From contig NC_081405.1 in the NCBI RefSeq assembly GCF_030272615.1, positions 19,736,547 through 19,800,546 of the forward strand: a stretch of DNA of 64,000 nucleotides, given 5' to 3'. Shown piece after piece: positions 34,635 through 44,205 of the stretch (within the stretch, counting starts at the first letter, position 1; each line of letters opens with the position of its first letter). This DNA comes from Cryptomeria japonica. Taxonomy: Eukaryota; Streptophyta; Pinopsida; Cupressales; Cupressaceae. The notes beneath the pieces were generated by a model. The model made no database searches, had not been told where the DNA came from, and worked only from the letters and a program-made list of their open reading frames with translations. Both the position numbers and the translations under genes were made by a program.

Positions 34635-35024
34635 CATTAGAGTAAAATAGGAATATCACCTAATTAACTAATCAATCATTGAATAAATTAATCAAGTCCC
34701 ATGTTTACTTTATTACACTTAATCTAAAATTAGGAGTATTTTTCCAAAATTTAGGTCATGTTGTTTCATAGCATAGGAAGATGATACTTGTCATGATCCA
34801 ACTTAATCCTCACCTAGGGTTTCATCTAGGGTTTCTTTTTTCCTTAATAACATTCATTATTATACTTTATAATCATTCATATCCATAATAATGCAAAATC
34901 AAAATCATGATATATTTTTGGGATCAATTCTATTCTCAAGGTTGCATAACATAATTAATAGACTTTTTTCCTTAGATGTGATCTATGTTTTGGTCAACTA
35001 TGGGGTTCGCTATTAACTCCAACA
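34635..35024 (+). mobile_element. E6 5' LTR (~390 bp, left edge approximate)
   Basis: The right edge is fixed by CTCCAACA followed by the primer-binding site. The left edge is taken from the alignment with 38610 onward (GAGTAAAATAGGAATATCAC against GAGTTATTAGGTAATCAC); the terminal TG is not preserved. Confidence 0.6.
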
Positions 35025-35109
35025 TGGTATTATAGCACTAGAATTGTGACTTACTATCTTTTTTTTGTGAGATCTAGTCTTGATGAAAAAAGTGGCTCAT
35101 GATGGAGTA

Positions 35110-36420
35110 AAATGGGCATCACCATTGAGTCTAAAATTGTTAAACCCTTAGATCTGTTGGAATCAATGAACACTGAGAGTGGGGGTGAATCAATGTTTTG
35201 TAATTTGCAAAATTACTAACCCAATTCTTAAACCACTAGATGCATAAGAATGAAAATGAAATGCAGAAGCATAAAGCAATTATCCACACAATCATAACAC
35301 CAAGATTTTTACGTGGAAACTTGGAAAGGGAAAAACCACGGTGGGATTTGAACCCACAATATTATTATACTATGGCCAAAAGTATGATAATATTACATGA
35401 GGGGAATGTACTTTCAATCAGGCACACTACCTAGAGCTCATTTCTCAAAATACAAAAGGGCTACAACCCATAGGAAGACTCACTACCTTACAAGCTAATA
35501 CAATTGATTACAATAATGAATGAATTGAAGTATAGCATCTAAATACGCCAAAATGTAGTTCCGATTAGGCTCGTATTATCTTTTGCAACTAATCTGCTAA
35601 TCTGCTCTATTTTTTACTATGTCACACACTAGAGCACCAAAATCTTCAATTACATTCGCCAAACTTGCAAATTCGCTGATACAAACTTTCTTCACTCATG
35701 ACCTCTATCAAAATGATCAACCAAATTGATCATATATCCACACCAACAAAAATAATCATTTACCATGTCGGATTCCAATTTCCGCATAACACGCAACCAT
35801 GAAATGTGTATCACCAAGCCGACTCAATTTGTGCACAAATCCAAATGCGAACCAAAGCAGAATGATAACAAGCTACCCATAAGTTGTCCCAATCACTTCG
35901 AACATGAAACTGATCGCTGAAATCATTCCAACAAATCTGCAACACACGTCACACCAAAATAGCTCTTCTCTAACTGAATTACTAGATACCGAACCTCTAA
36001 ACTACTCACAAATCAACACCAGATATCAAGATCATGAGATAATCTGCCTCAAACCTTGAATCAATTGCCTTGATCATCGCAACCAAAATTACATCACCAA
36101 AATCAAGATATGCACACTGATCTCATGCTCTATTGGTTACTGCGTGCCACCTTCTAGACTTATGCCTTATAAACAAAATGACTTCAGGTAAACCAAATCT
36201 ATGTACACTGGATGTGATTTATGAAATGAGTTACCATCAATGACAACCCCTAATCATCTTCCATTTATCAGTCTTCATTGAAACAGTGTCTCTTGCCAAC
36301 AAGATCACCTATCCAAATGCTAAATTTGGAGTAGTAAAATAAAAGCAATTTTTTTAGGGTTTAATAGATCTTTAGGCAAAAATATGCATAGATGTACAAT
36401 CGCCATAAGACCTACATCAA
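35110..36420 (+). pseudogene. E6 gag start, split by S3
   Basis: Coding begins MGITIESKIVKPLD (35110-35154) and, once S3 and one AGATC are skipped, continues HLSKC-stop-IWSSKIKAIF (36302 onward), the usual copia gag opening in which a Trp-x-x-x-Ile/Met motif follows shortly after the Leu-Asp. It fades after about 36400. The frame continuity supports both the gag call and the S3 borders. Confidence 0.6.
35155..36301 (-). mobile_element. S3: inverted solo copia LTR (1,147 bp), flanked by AGATC
   Basis: On the + strand it starts TGTTGGAATCAATGAACACTG and ends CTCTTGCCAACA, with identical AGATC flanks (35150-35154, 36302-36306). The block CTGAGAGTGGGGGTGAATCA near its + strand start is the reverse complement of the CACCC...TCTCAG motif found near the 3' ends of the other copia LTRs, so the LTR reads on the minus strand. 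Confidence 0.92.
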
Positions 36421-37389
36421 CCCTACAACTTCATGTGTTAGTTGATATAAGGGTTTTTTTTATTTTTTTGGTTTTTCAATTTATTTTTTTCAAAAAAAAT
36501 AAAAATAAAAAAGACCTTTTTAAACTCACAAGGTACAATATGTACCTTGTGCTAGTGTTTTAAAACTTTTTGGAAGACCTTTTAACAAATTTTAATATTA
36601 TTAAGCATCAACAACACATGTACCTTTCAATGAAAAATTCTATCCATTATCAACATTGAATATTTCATTAACGAAATCCTATATATCACCCAATGATGAA
36701 TAATTAACCTTCCAACCTAATTTTTGGCACTTGAAAACTATCTTGATGACCAGATTGGGAATATTTTGTCCTAAGAATATTCTAGCATGTTCATGACACA
36801 AAGAGCATATTTCAGCAAATCAGGATTATACCAACACAATACAAAATATTTTGACAATTAAGGGCATAATTCAACAATCCAAAATCGCTAACATCAACCC
36901 TATACCACCCCTTTGGCCCCAAACATTAGTTTGTGTTGCCTAAAGGAGTTATTTTTTTCATAACTTGAGCATACAACCTTGGTTTTTGGAAAATGAGATA
37001 TCATAAAAAGTTTTTTCATCATACTTTCTAGAGGTGTAGGTATTATTAATTTTTGTTATCGATACAATTTATTGCCTATTAATCTTTCTTTCGTTTGGGA
37101 TCATAAGTATTTATCCATATCTCTAATTTTCATTATTCTTGTAGATTTGGAAAGGCGCTTCAAATCTTTTCAAATTTATTCATGCACTTTTTCTAGAAAT
37201 TTTCCCAAGTACATTTTATTCAATTTCTTGTTATTTCACATTCTACTTAATTACCTGGACATCTTGGCACTTGGAAATGTTATGTTTGCATGAGATGAAT
37301 TTATTCAATCTAATTTATTTTTATAAAGGTTATTGTTCTTTTATTTAACAGTTTGAGGTATCATGGGTTTTCATATTCATCCTTCTATG
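36421..37389. other. Unassigned AT-rich segment inside E6
   Basis: Contains long A and T runs (about 36455-36515) and, at 36895-36925, CCACCCCTTTGGCCCC, which is purine-rich on the minus strand. This could mark another inverted insertion, but no LTR ends or duplication could be matched. Confidence 0.3.
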
Positions 37390-37419
37390 GTAATCCTAGA
37401 AAACAAATTGGCAAAACAA

Positions 37420-37960
37420 CATCATGACCCATCTTAGGTGGCTTAATCTCTTCCTCTATGTTTGTGGACTCATACTTGAACCAAGCACATTAGGGGATAG
37501 ATCGATATGCAGTAACATAATTGATCATATTGTCAAAGGGATTTGTTCTAGTGTTGATCATGACACTATGTGTGTTATATTAGACATTGATTGTCCCCAC
37601 ACACTTTGGACTAGACTTTGAAAGATTTATGGAGACCCTCATATCTCTTAATTCTGAAAGAACTGTTTTAGATTGTCTCATTCCCCTTGATGATGTAAAT
37701 TGTATATTATTTGATGATGATACTTTATAGTTGCTTGAGTATATCAAAGGTCTTGCATGTTATGATGGCTCACAGGCTTGTCTCATTGTTCCCCCTCTTC
37801 ATATCAAGACCCAATCTCCATATTCTATTGTTCTTGATAACATTAGTATTTTTATATTGATGATCCTTATTGATTTAGTACAACAAATTGTTCATCCTCT
37901 TCTAGACATGCCTACTTGGGATTCGTATATTGCAAATATATCATCCTTATTGTAGAGTTT
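37420..37960 (+). pseudogene. Copia-type gag core remnant in E6
   Basis: Encodes LNLFLYVCGLILEPSTLGDR, IIDHIVKGICSSVDHDTMCV, ILDIDCPHTLWTRL and, after a TGA and frameshift, KIYGDPHISLNSERTVLDCL. The HTLW-x-x-L-x-x-x-YGD pattern is the gag (UBN2-type) core. Further sequence (LLEYIKGLACYDGSQACLIV) is still open but not conserved enough to place. Confidence 0.6.
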
Positions 37961-38609
37961 CATATTACATATTTGGAGGATTATTTTGAGAAAATTCATC
38001 TCCTCTTTCATCATAGTCACATTATTGATGTTCTAGCCCATCATCATTGTATTTGGACCTTCTTCTACATCAATATTCACTAGATTCTAGATAGACATCA
38101 TCTCATTCCAACATTTGGATATTCGAGAAATTTTTAGAGGCACACATCATTTGAATTTGAATTCCTTATTAATCTAATTTATGTGAATAAATTCTCCAAT
38201 CATAAATGGATATTTTTCTTCCTAAGGGGAGAAATGTTGTGTTTCAAGTAGTGGATCATGTTGTGTTTATAATATTTCATCACTGACATAGAAGCTAATT
38301 CTATATGGGGTTTTATATTCTTATATTCTCTCTCCTATTGGGGAATATTTATTATAATTTTGTGGCATAAGCAGCCTTTGGGGGGTCATATCAAGTCATC
38401 CTTCTTTTCTTCTCTCACTAGTACGCATTTATTTTATTTTTATATTTTTTGTAGAGGATTTTTTTTTCCCACAAGATTTACTCCTTTTCTCCAATTTTCA
38501 GAGATTAATTTATTTGTACATGGGTACCTCATCAAGGCTTGTAGTTAGGACCATCCATGCAAATATCATTAGTTTTTTGGCTTTTCCCTAATTTAATTTT
38601 AAAGTGGGA

Positions 38610-38800
38610 TGTTTGAGTTATTAGGTAATCACCTTAGTAACTAATTAATCAAAAATTTATTGCTTCTAAGGTCCCCTATTATTTTATTACACTTAAGCTA
38701 AAATTAGGAGTGCTTTTTCTATATTTAGATCAAGCTAATTATAGGTCATGGTGTCTCATAGAATAGGATGATGACACTAGTAATGATTTTTTGTTCACAT
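38610..38800 (+). mobile_element. E6 3' LTR, truncated
   Basis: Starts TGTTTGAGTTATTAGGTAAT after the purine-rich TTTTAAAGTGGGA and matches the 5' LTR to about 38790, after which similarity stops. A second purine tract followed by TG (CTAAGGGGAGAAATGTTG, 38221-38238) could mark yet another LTR start. Confidence 0.5.
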
Positions 38801-40272
38801 TTTTATGTATACATTTTTGACATGACTAGCGGGGCTCTTGACCCTCTTTAGTCTTTTTTTTTGTAATTTTTTCTGACCACATTTTGTAGATTTTAATGCT
38901 TTCAGAAAAAAATTATCAGGTAAATTTGAAGGATCTATGATTCAAAGAAGCATGAACACAAAACCGTAGTTTTTGAAGAGTTTTAATTTCTTTTAAACGG
39001 TGCAAAAGTTGTTTACAATCTTTTTACTGTAGTTTTAGGATCATTTAAGGAGGATACCGTAAAAATATCCTTATATCATTGATAATGCAGGCCATTTCAA
39101 TTTTATGATTTTACATATTTGATCATATCTTGAAAATGTCTTGTCCAATTTTCATGTATATTTTTACAATATTTTAGAGACCTTTTCAAAAGGTTCACAA
39201 TCAAATATTCAAAATTGAGGGAGTTACTTTGATTATTTATTTTGTCATAAATTTGGGTGATTTTTTCTTATTTATTTATAATTTTGGAAATATCTATTAA
39301 ATTTAATAGGGTTTTTTCCTTCTATTTTCACTTGAGTCTTGAAAATTACAAAAAAATAATAATAAGATTTTGTTTGACTAGGTGGTAAAATTTTGAAAAC
39401 TACAATTTTAATGGGCTATTCCATCTTTTGATGAGCATATCTTTCAAATAATTTGTTTTTTATTGTTTTCTCACATCATTTTCTAATTTGTAGGGGTTTG
39501 ATTATCATTTCTAATTCATTTCTCACAACAAAATCATATGTCCAAGACCAATATTTTGAAACTACTATTCCTTTTTTTGTAGCACCATGTGTCATAGATT
39601 AAATTAACTCACCAAATTGGGCACATTTTGTTTTCTCAAGGAGATTGATCTTGTTTTTTGTGTTTGATGTCTTTTAGAGTGTATATGCTCTCTCATCGCA
39701 CCACAAATAAATATTAGAGATTAAAAATACTTTTCTATTTCTATTTTGTGGTATTATCCTAAGGACTGGAGTGTGTATACTATCTCTTAGAACAACAAGG
39801 TGATCTTGCAGATAAAGAAAATGCTTAGATTCCTTTCCCTTTAAGAGGCTTTTCTAGGTATTTCATCACTACAGATGACAAAATCAACCACATTTTTTTG
39901 ACAAGGTATATAAAGGGGGAGAATGAAATCTATACCTCAAGAGTGAAACATCATCATGTCTAGACAAGCCCCAAGACCCTTGTTTTATTGATACTTTTAT
40001 GGTGAAGAGAAGAGGAGAGAATCTCTTTATTTCATTCATGTAGATGGTGTTGGCATTTGGCATAACTGATGCAGAATTAGATGATGCAAGTGATGCAGTT
40101 GAAGGTTGATGACTGCATTGGTAGAGTATAGAAGACTATTTGTGATGAAGAGATTGAGATTTTGTGATTCGATGACTTGAACAATTATTTCTATTGTCAT
40201 TGATGACAATTGATTTCAAATGATGATAACTGATGTTCTTGATGTTTTTTTTGTCATCTAAGTGATTTGGTT
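38801..40272. other. Unassigned AT-rich DNA between E6 and E7
   Basis: No gene. TATATAAAGGGGGAG at about 39906-39920 is a TATA-like site. TGTTGGCATTTGGCATAACTG at 40049 resembles the start of solo LTR S2 for its first twelve bases, which may mark an LTR scrap cut off by E7. Confidence 0.3.
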
Positions 40273-40509
40273 TGTTGGTTGAAAATTTTGTACACTTGGA
40301 GAAATATACAAAATTGTGGTTTCAACGACAACACACGAGTAAAACTCTCCTAATTAAGGGAAGGCTCCCCCTATCTAACTACAAATTGGAAAATAAAATA
40401 GGATGGGACAACAATCTTTCTTCTTTTTTCAAGAAAGACAATATCCTTTTCTCTTCATACAAAAGGATAGCGATTGAATATGAACAACAATAACCACTTT
40501 CAAGTGAAA

Positions 40510-41012
40510 TAAGAGAAAGGAAATGAAGTTTCCTGAAAGCGCAAAGACTTCCGTCACTTCCTTCGAGACAAGACAACAATATCAAGCTCAAAGACTTGAC
40601 TATTGGAAGTCCTATCTACCCCTTGCTATACTAAATTTTACAACAAATAAAAGATAACATCTCAAAGACTGGAATAATCTATTCTTTCAACACAAAGACA
40701 AGAACTAATGCAAGCTAAAAGACTTGCTGCTATTTATTATCAAACAGTAATTTTTCCTCAAGAATAGATGCAAGTTCAAAGACTTGCTGCTCCTTCAAGA
40801 GAGTTTCCTATTTTAATTAATCTTCTCTACTTGCAGCTCAAAGACTTCAAATCAGATTGGACTAAGCTCCTTTAGAAACACTTTGCATAGAAGAAATAAA
40901 AAGATTCAAACTCAAACATGTAGCTCAAAGACTCAAAACTTGAGTAATCCTTCTTTATTATTCTTCAAAACCTTAAATTCACATACATAAGCTCAAAGAC
41001 TTCTTGTTGTAA
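40510..41012 (-). repeat. Interspersed motif AAGTCTTTGAGC in the E7 LTR
   Basis: On the + strand GCTCAAAGACTT or near copies occur at about 40588, 40660 (CTCAAAGACTGG), 40716 (AAAAGACTTGC), 40772, 40838, 40921 and 40990, with unrelated spacers of 30-85 bp. They fall in the transcribed R/U5 part of the LTR. Confidence 0.7.
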
Positions 41013-41070
41013 ATTTGGCAGAGTTTTTGCTTGCTTTCCCAAAAGATAAATATTACAATAGACCCCTCAA

Positions 41071-41080
41071 GTATTTATAG
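41071..41080 (-). promoter_or_regulatory. TATA box of the E7 LTR promoter
   Basis: CTATAAATAC on the minus strand, preceded by CTCCTCTT. Its place about 325 bp into the LTR suits U3 length in gypsy elements. An equivalent box (CTATAAATAG) lies in S4 at about 42719-42728 and in the E8 5' LTR. Confidence 0.6.
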
Positions 41081-42322
41081 AAGAGGAGCCTTGAGAAAAA
41101 GGTGGGAGGATCCTAACTAACTTGAGAGATTCTCTCAACCACCAAGACTCATTCAATAACTAACTGAGACTTCATTAACTAACTAAGAGTTACTCCAACT
41201 AACTAAGACTTATTCCAACTACAGTCCTAATCGGACACAACTTGTAGTTGCCTTACATATAATTACAAAAGCGCAAGTAATGTGTAACTTGCTTTTTACA
41301 AAAAATAATTTTACATGTAACTTGTCAAAACTAAATTACAACTAAAGATTACAAAAGAGGGAAAATTCAACTAAGTGTTGAAAAACACTTAAGTTGCATT
41401 TTGTGAAGACACAAATCCTTGAAATTTCTAGATGCTCGCTTGTAGTTCATCAGGATTTGGTTCATTGGTGTTCTTGGCAACAACCATAGTCTTCACAAAA
41501 GTGTCGTGATAGCGGAGGAGCACATAATTGTTTTTATCCAGGATAGACTGGATTTCATGCAGAAAGGGTTGGTGTTTCATCAATGCTTGAATCGAAGCTG
41601 CCGAGAATTGTTCGCTCCTCCATTCATTATGAATCCTCATCTGTAAATCAGCAAGAACTTCTTCTTTTGGAATCAGCTCTCCATCCTGACTTACTATGTT
41701 ACAAGAGGCCCTTTCACAATGTGAGACAATATCTCAGAAAACTTCACTCCAGAATCTCTTTGCATCACCCATCTCCTCAATGAGGGATTTAAGAACAAGG
41801 GTCTTGTTTTCTAGGAGTTCTTCAAATTCCAAGTACATGACCCTGGAAGAGATGATGGCATGCTCCTGTAGAACACTCAGCTTTTGTTGGGGCATGGTAC
41901 ACCAGATTGTCAAACTTTCATCAACACTTTCCAGATTCTTTTTGAAAGTATTAGAAGTTTGATCTAGTTTCTCCTCAATAGTTTCCAACTTAGACATTAT
42001 TTGAAAAATGTCTTTCATTACCTGTACACATTGATCATGAAGTTGATCAAACTAGGAATCCAGTGCTTGTACTTTTTGAGCAGCCCTTTCCACTCCACGT
42101 ATTGATTCTTGGGAACTAGAAGAATCTATGGAGTTACTCCCTTCATTAGCAGGTTTTGTAATTTTATGAACGGTTTCCATAAGTTGTCTATTTTCCTCTT
42201 CTAGCTTGTCTTTCTTTGCTAGAAGATCATCACACCTTTGCTCTAGTGAAGCAACAGAAAACTGAGCATCATGTTTAATGACCTCATGTGTTTGTTTACC
42301 CAACTCTACCTTTGTAACTTTA

Positions 42323-44205
42323 TGATGCTCTGCAAAAAGGATTAGAAAATCTGTTTGGTTGCAACACACACAAGGGCACAAGAAACAAACGTTAGTGTTA
42401 GCAACACAAGATTATCCTAAACAGGCATATCAAGAGAGATATTAAACATGAAATAGAAAGCATATAAACATAGAATAAAATAGCTAATCAAGATGCTCAT
42501 AGTTGCTCCTCCCTTGTTCCTCTCCTCTCCAAGTCCCAAATGAGTGTAGCTCTCAGCTTTTAGCACTAGCCATGGATGCCATATGGAGATTCAAGATAGT
42601 TGAATATGATAAGCAAATACTATGCAAGTGTAGATAATGATGCTATGAGAAAGCTCTATGCTAATACCAGTATAACAACAATACTCTAATGCTTCTCTCT
42701 GCTTGAGGAGAAGGGTTCTATTTATAGAAGAAATGGGAAAATGAAGGGTTAAGATTGAATGGTTTAATCAAGGGCCAAGTTTGAAAGTTGGGGATCCATG
42801 TGCACAATTGGCACCAATAAAATGGTGACAAGTGTCAACATAGGATTGGGTTGAGAGAAGAGGTTGGAGGCATTAAAGGCCTGAGAAGACCTCATGGTTA
42901 TCTAGAGGCTAAGGGTCAAGTCCAAATTAAGATTACCCACTGGATTAAGAGTTAATCCAAGGATAAACCTTTGTGCAAATGTTTAAGAGATAATCATGGT
43001 CAAAGCATTAATGGCTTGATGAGACCTTTGGGTTGGGTAGAGGTTGAGTCAAAACAAATGTTTTAACCATGTGGGAGGGTTTGAGGTAACCATTAATGGT
43101 TATTGGAGACTTTGGGGATTAAGTGGTTGAAGGTTGAAAGCCTTCAATGGTTATCAAAGACTTTGAGCCATTTAGTGGTTGAAGGTTGAAAGCCTTTAAT
43201 GGTTATCAAAGACTTTGAGGGTTTGAGAAGTGACTTCCCTTTTGCTTAGGAATGTGACAAAGTTTAGAGAAGGGGTTAGGTTATTTAGAAGTGATTAGAA
43301 AATTCTAGAAGGGGTTTAGGCATGCAAGTGGATTTTGTAGGAAAATGCAAGTGGGAGAAATTTTGGTATTTTCAATTAAAATAAAATTATTTATTTCAAT
43401 TAAATGGTGTAATTTGCATTTGGATAAATATTCAAATAAATATTAATTTATTTAAATGAGAAAAATGAAGATAAAGCATTAAAATGCTTGAAGACTTTGA
43501 GGGAAACCATTAAAGGCTTGAAGACTTTAAGGAAAACCATTAAAGTCTTAAGAAGACTATAGAAGGAAGCCATCAAGTTTGAAGACTTTAAAGCCATCAA
43601 GTTTGAATACTTTAAGGGAAACCATTAAAGGTTTCAAGTGGGTGAGGATAAATAGGATTTTAAATAAATAATTTATTTAAAATAGTTGTGCAACTTGCTT
43701 TTGTAGGAAAATACAAGTGGGTGGAGGATAAAGGTGATTTAAATAAATGTTAATTTATTTAAATGATTGTGCAACTTGCATTTGTAGGAAAATACAAGTG
43801 GGTGGAGGATAAAGGTGATTTAAATAAATTATTTATTTAAAATAATTGTGCAACTTGCATTTGTAGGAAAATGCAAGTGGGTAGAGGATAAAGGTGATTT
43901 AAATAAATGTTAATTTATTTAAATGTTAGAGGTGGGATTTTGGGGGAATTTAAATAAATATTAATTTATTTAAATGTGAGAGAATATTTAATTAAATAAA
44001 TATGATTTATTTATTTAATTAATGGTCTGAATTTGGTGAAGTGAATTAAATCAAATAAATTGAATAATTTATTTAATTAATAGGAGAAGAGGGTTAAGAT
44101 GAATTAATTAAATATATTAATTTAATTAATTATTAATTGATGGTTAAATAATCAAATAAATATTAAATATTCATTTAATTAAGTGGACAGATTTATGTGA
44201 CTACA
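42323..44205 (-). mobile_element. S4: solo LTR (1,883 bp) of the E8 family, flanked by CTTTA (+ strand)
   Basis: On the minus strand it starts TGTAGTCACATAAATCTGTC and ends GCAGAGCATCA, matching the E8 5' LTR ends. Flanks on the + strand are CTTTA at 42318-42322 and 44206-44210. Skipping it and one copy joins SAANYK to VTKVELGKQTHEV in frame. It is 485 bp longer than the E8 LTR, partly because a ~75-bp AT-rich unit is tandemly repeated at 43640-43970. Confidence 0.95.
43640..43970. repeat. Tandem repeat inside S4, ~75-bp unit
   Basis: Three to four copies of a unit containing TTAATTTATTTAAATG, ATTGTGCAACTTGCATTTG, TAGGAAAATACAAGTGGGTG and GAGGATAAAGGTGATTTAAA. The E8 5' LTR has a single equivalent (CCACTTGCATTTTCCTACAA, about 51697-51716, opposite strand), so the array expanded within this LTR copy. 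Confidence 0.85.

Larger units (their letters stand above)
34635..38800 (+). mobile_element. E6: decayed copia element with 5' LTR, gag remnants and truncated 3' LTR
   Basis: A repeat shared by 34640-34800 and 38620-38790 (TTATTACACTTAA-CTAAAATTAGGAGT, AGGTCATG-TGT-TCATAG) marks the two LTRs. The 5' one ends CCAACA at 35024 and is followed at once by TGGTATTATAGCACTAG, a copia primer site with two changes from TGGTATCAGAGC. A gag start at 35110 and a gag core at 37420-37960 lie between. No protease, integrase or reverse transcriptase is recognisable, so most of pol has been deleted. Solo LTR S3 is inserted in inverse orientation. Confidence 0.65.
40273..41396 (-). mobile_element. E7 3' LTR (about 1.1 kb)
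   Basis: On the minus strand it runs from about TGCAACTTAAGTG (41396) to CAACCAACA (40273). It has a TATA box (CTATAAATAC, 41071-41080) roughly 325 bp in, followed by CTTGAGGGGTCTATTGTAAT, a layout typical of a plant LTR promoter. Downstream of the TATA box the motif AAGTCTTTGAGC recurs about eight times. The second LTR is outside the window, so the TG edge is a best guess. Confidence 0.55.

Noticed and set aside
35155..36873. S3 extending to AATTCAACA at 36873
   Set aside because: The shorter end at 36301 has an exact AGATC duplication and lets the gag frame continue; the longer end has neither.
40049..40272. LTR start resembling S2
   Set aside because: Only the first twelve bases agree; the rest diverges and there is no second end.
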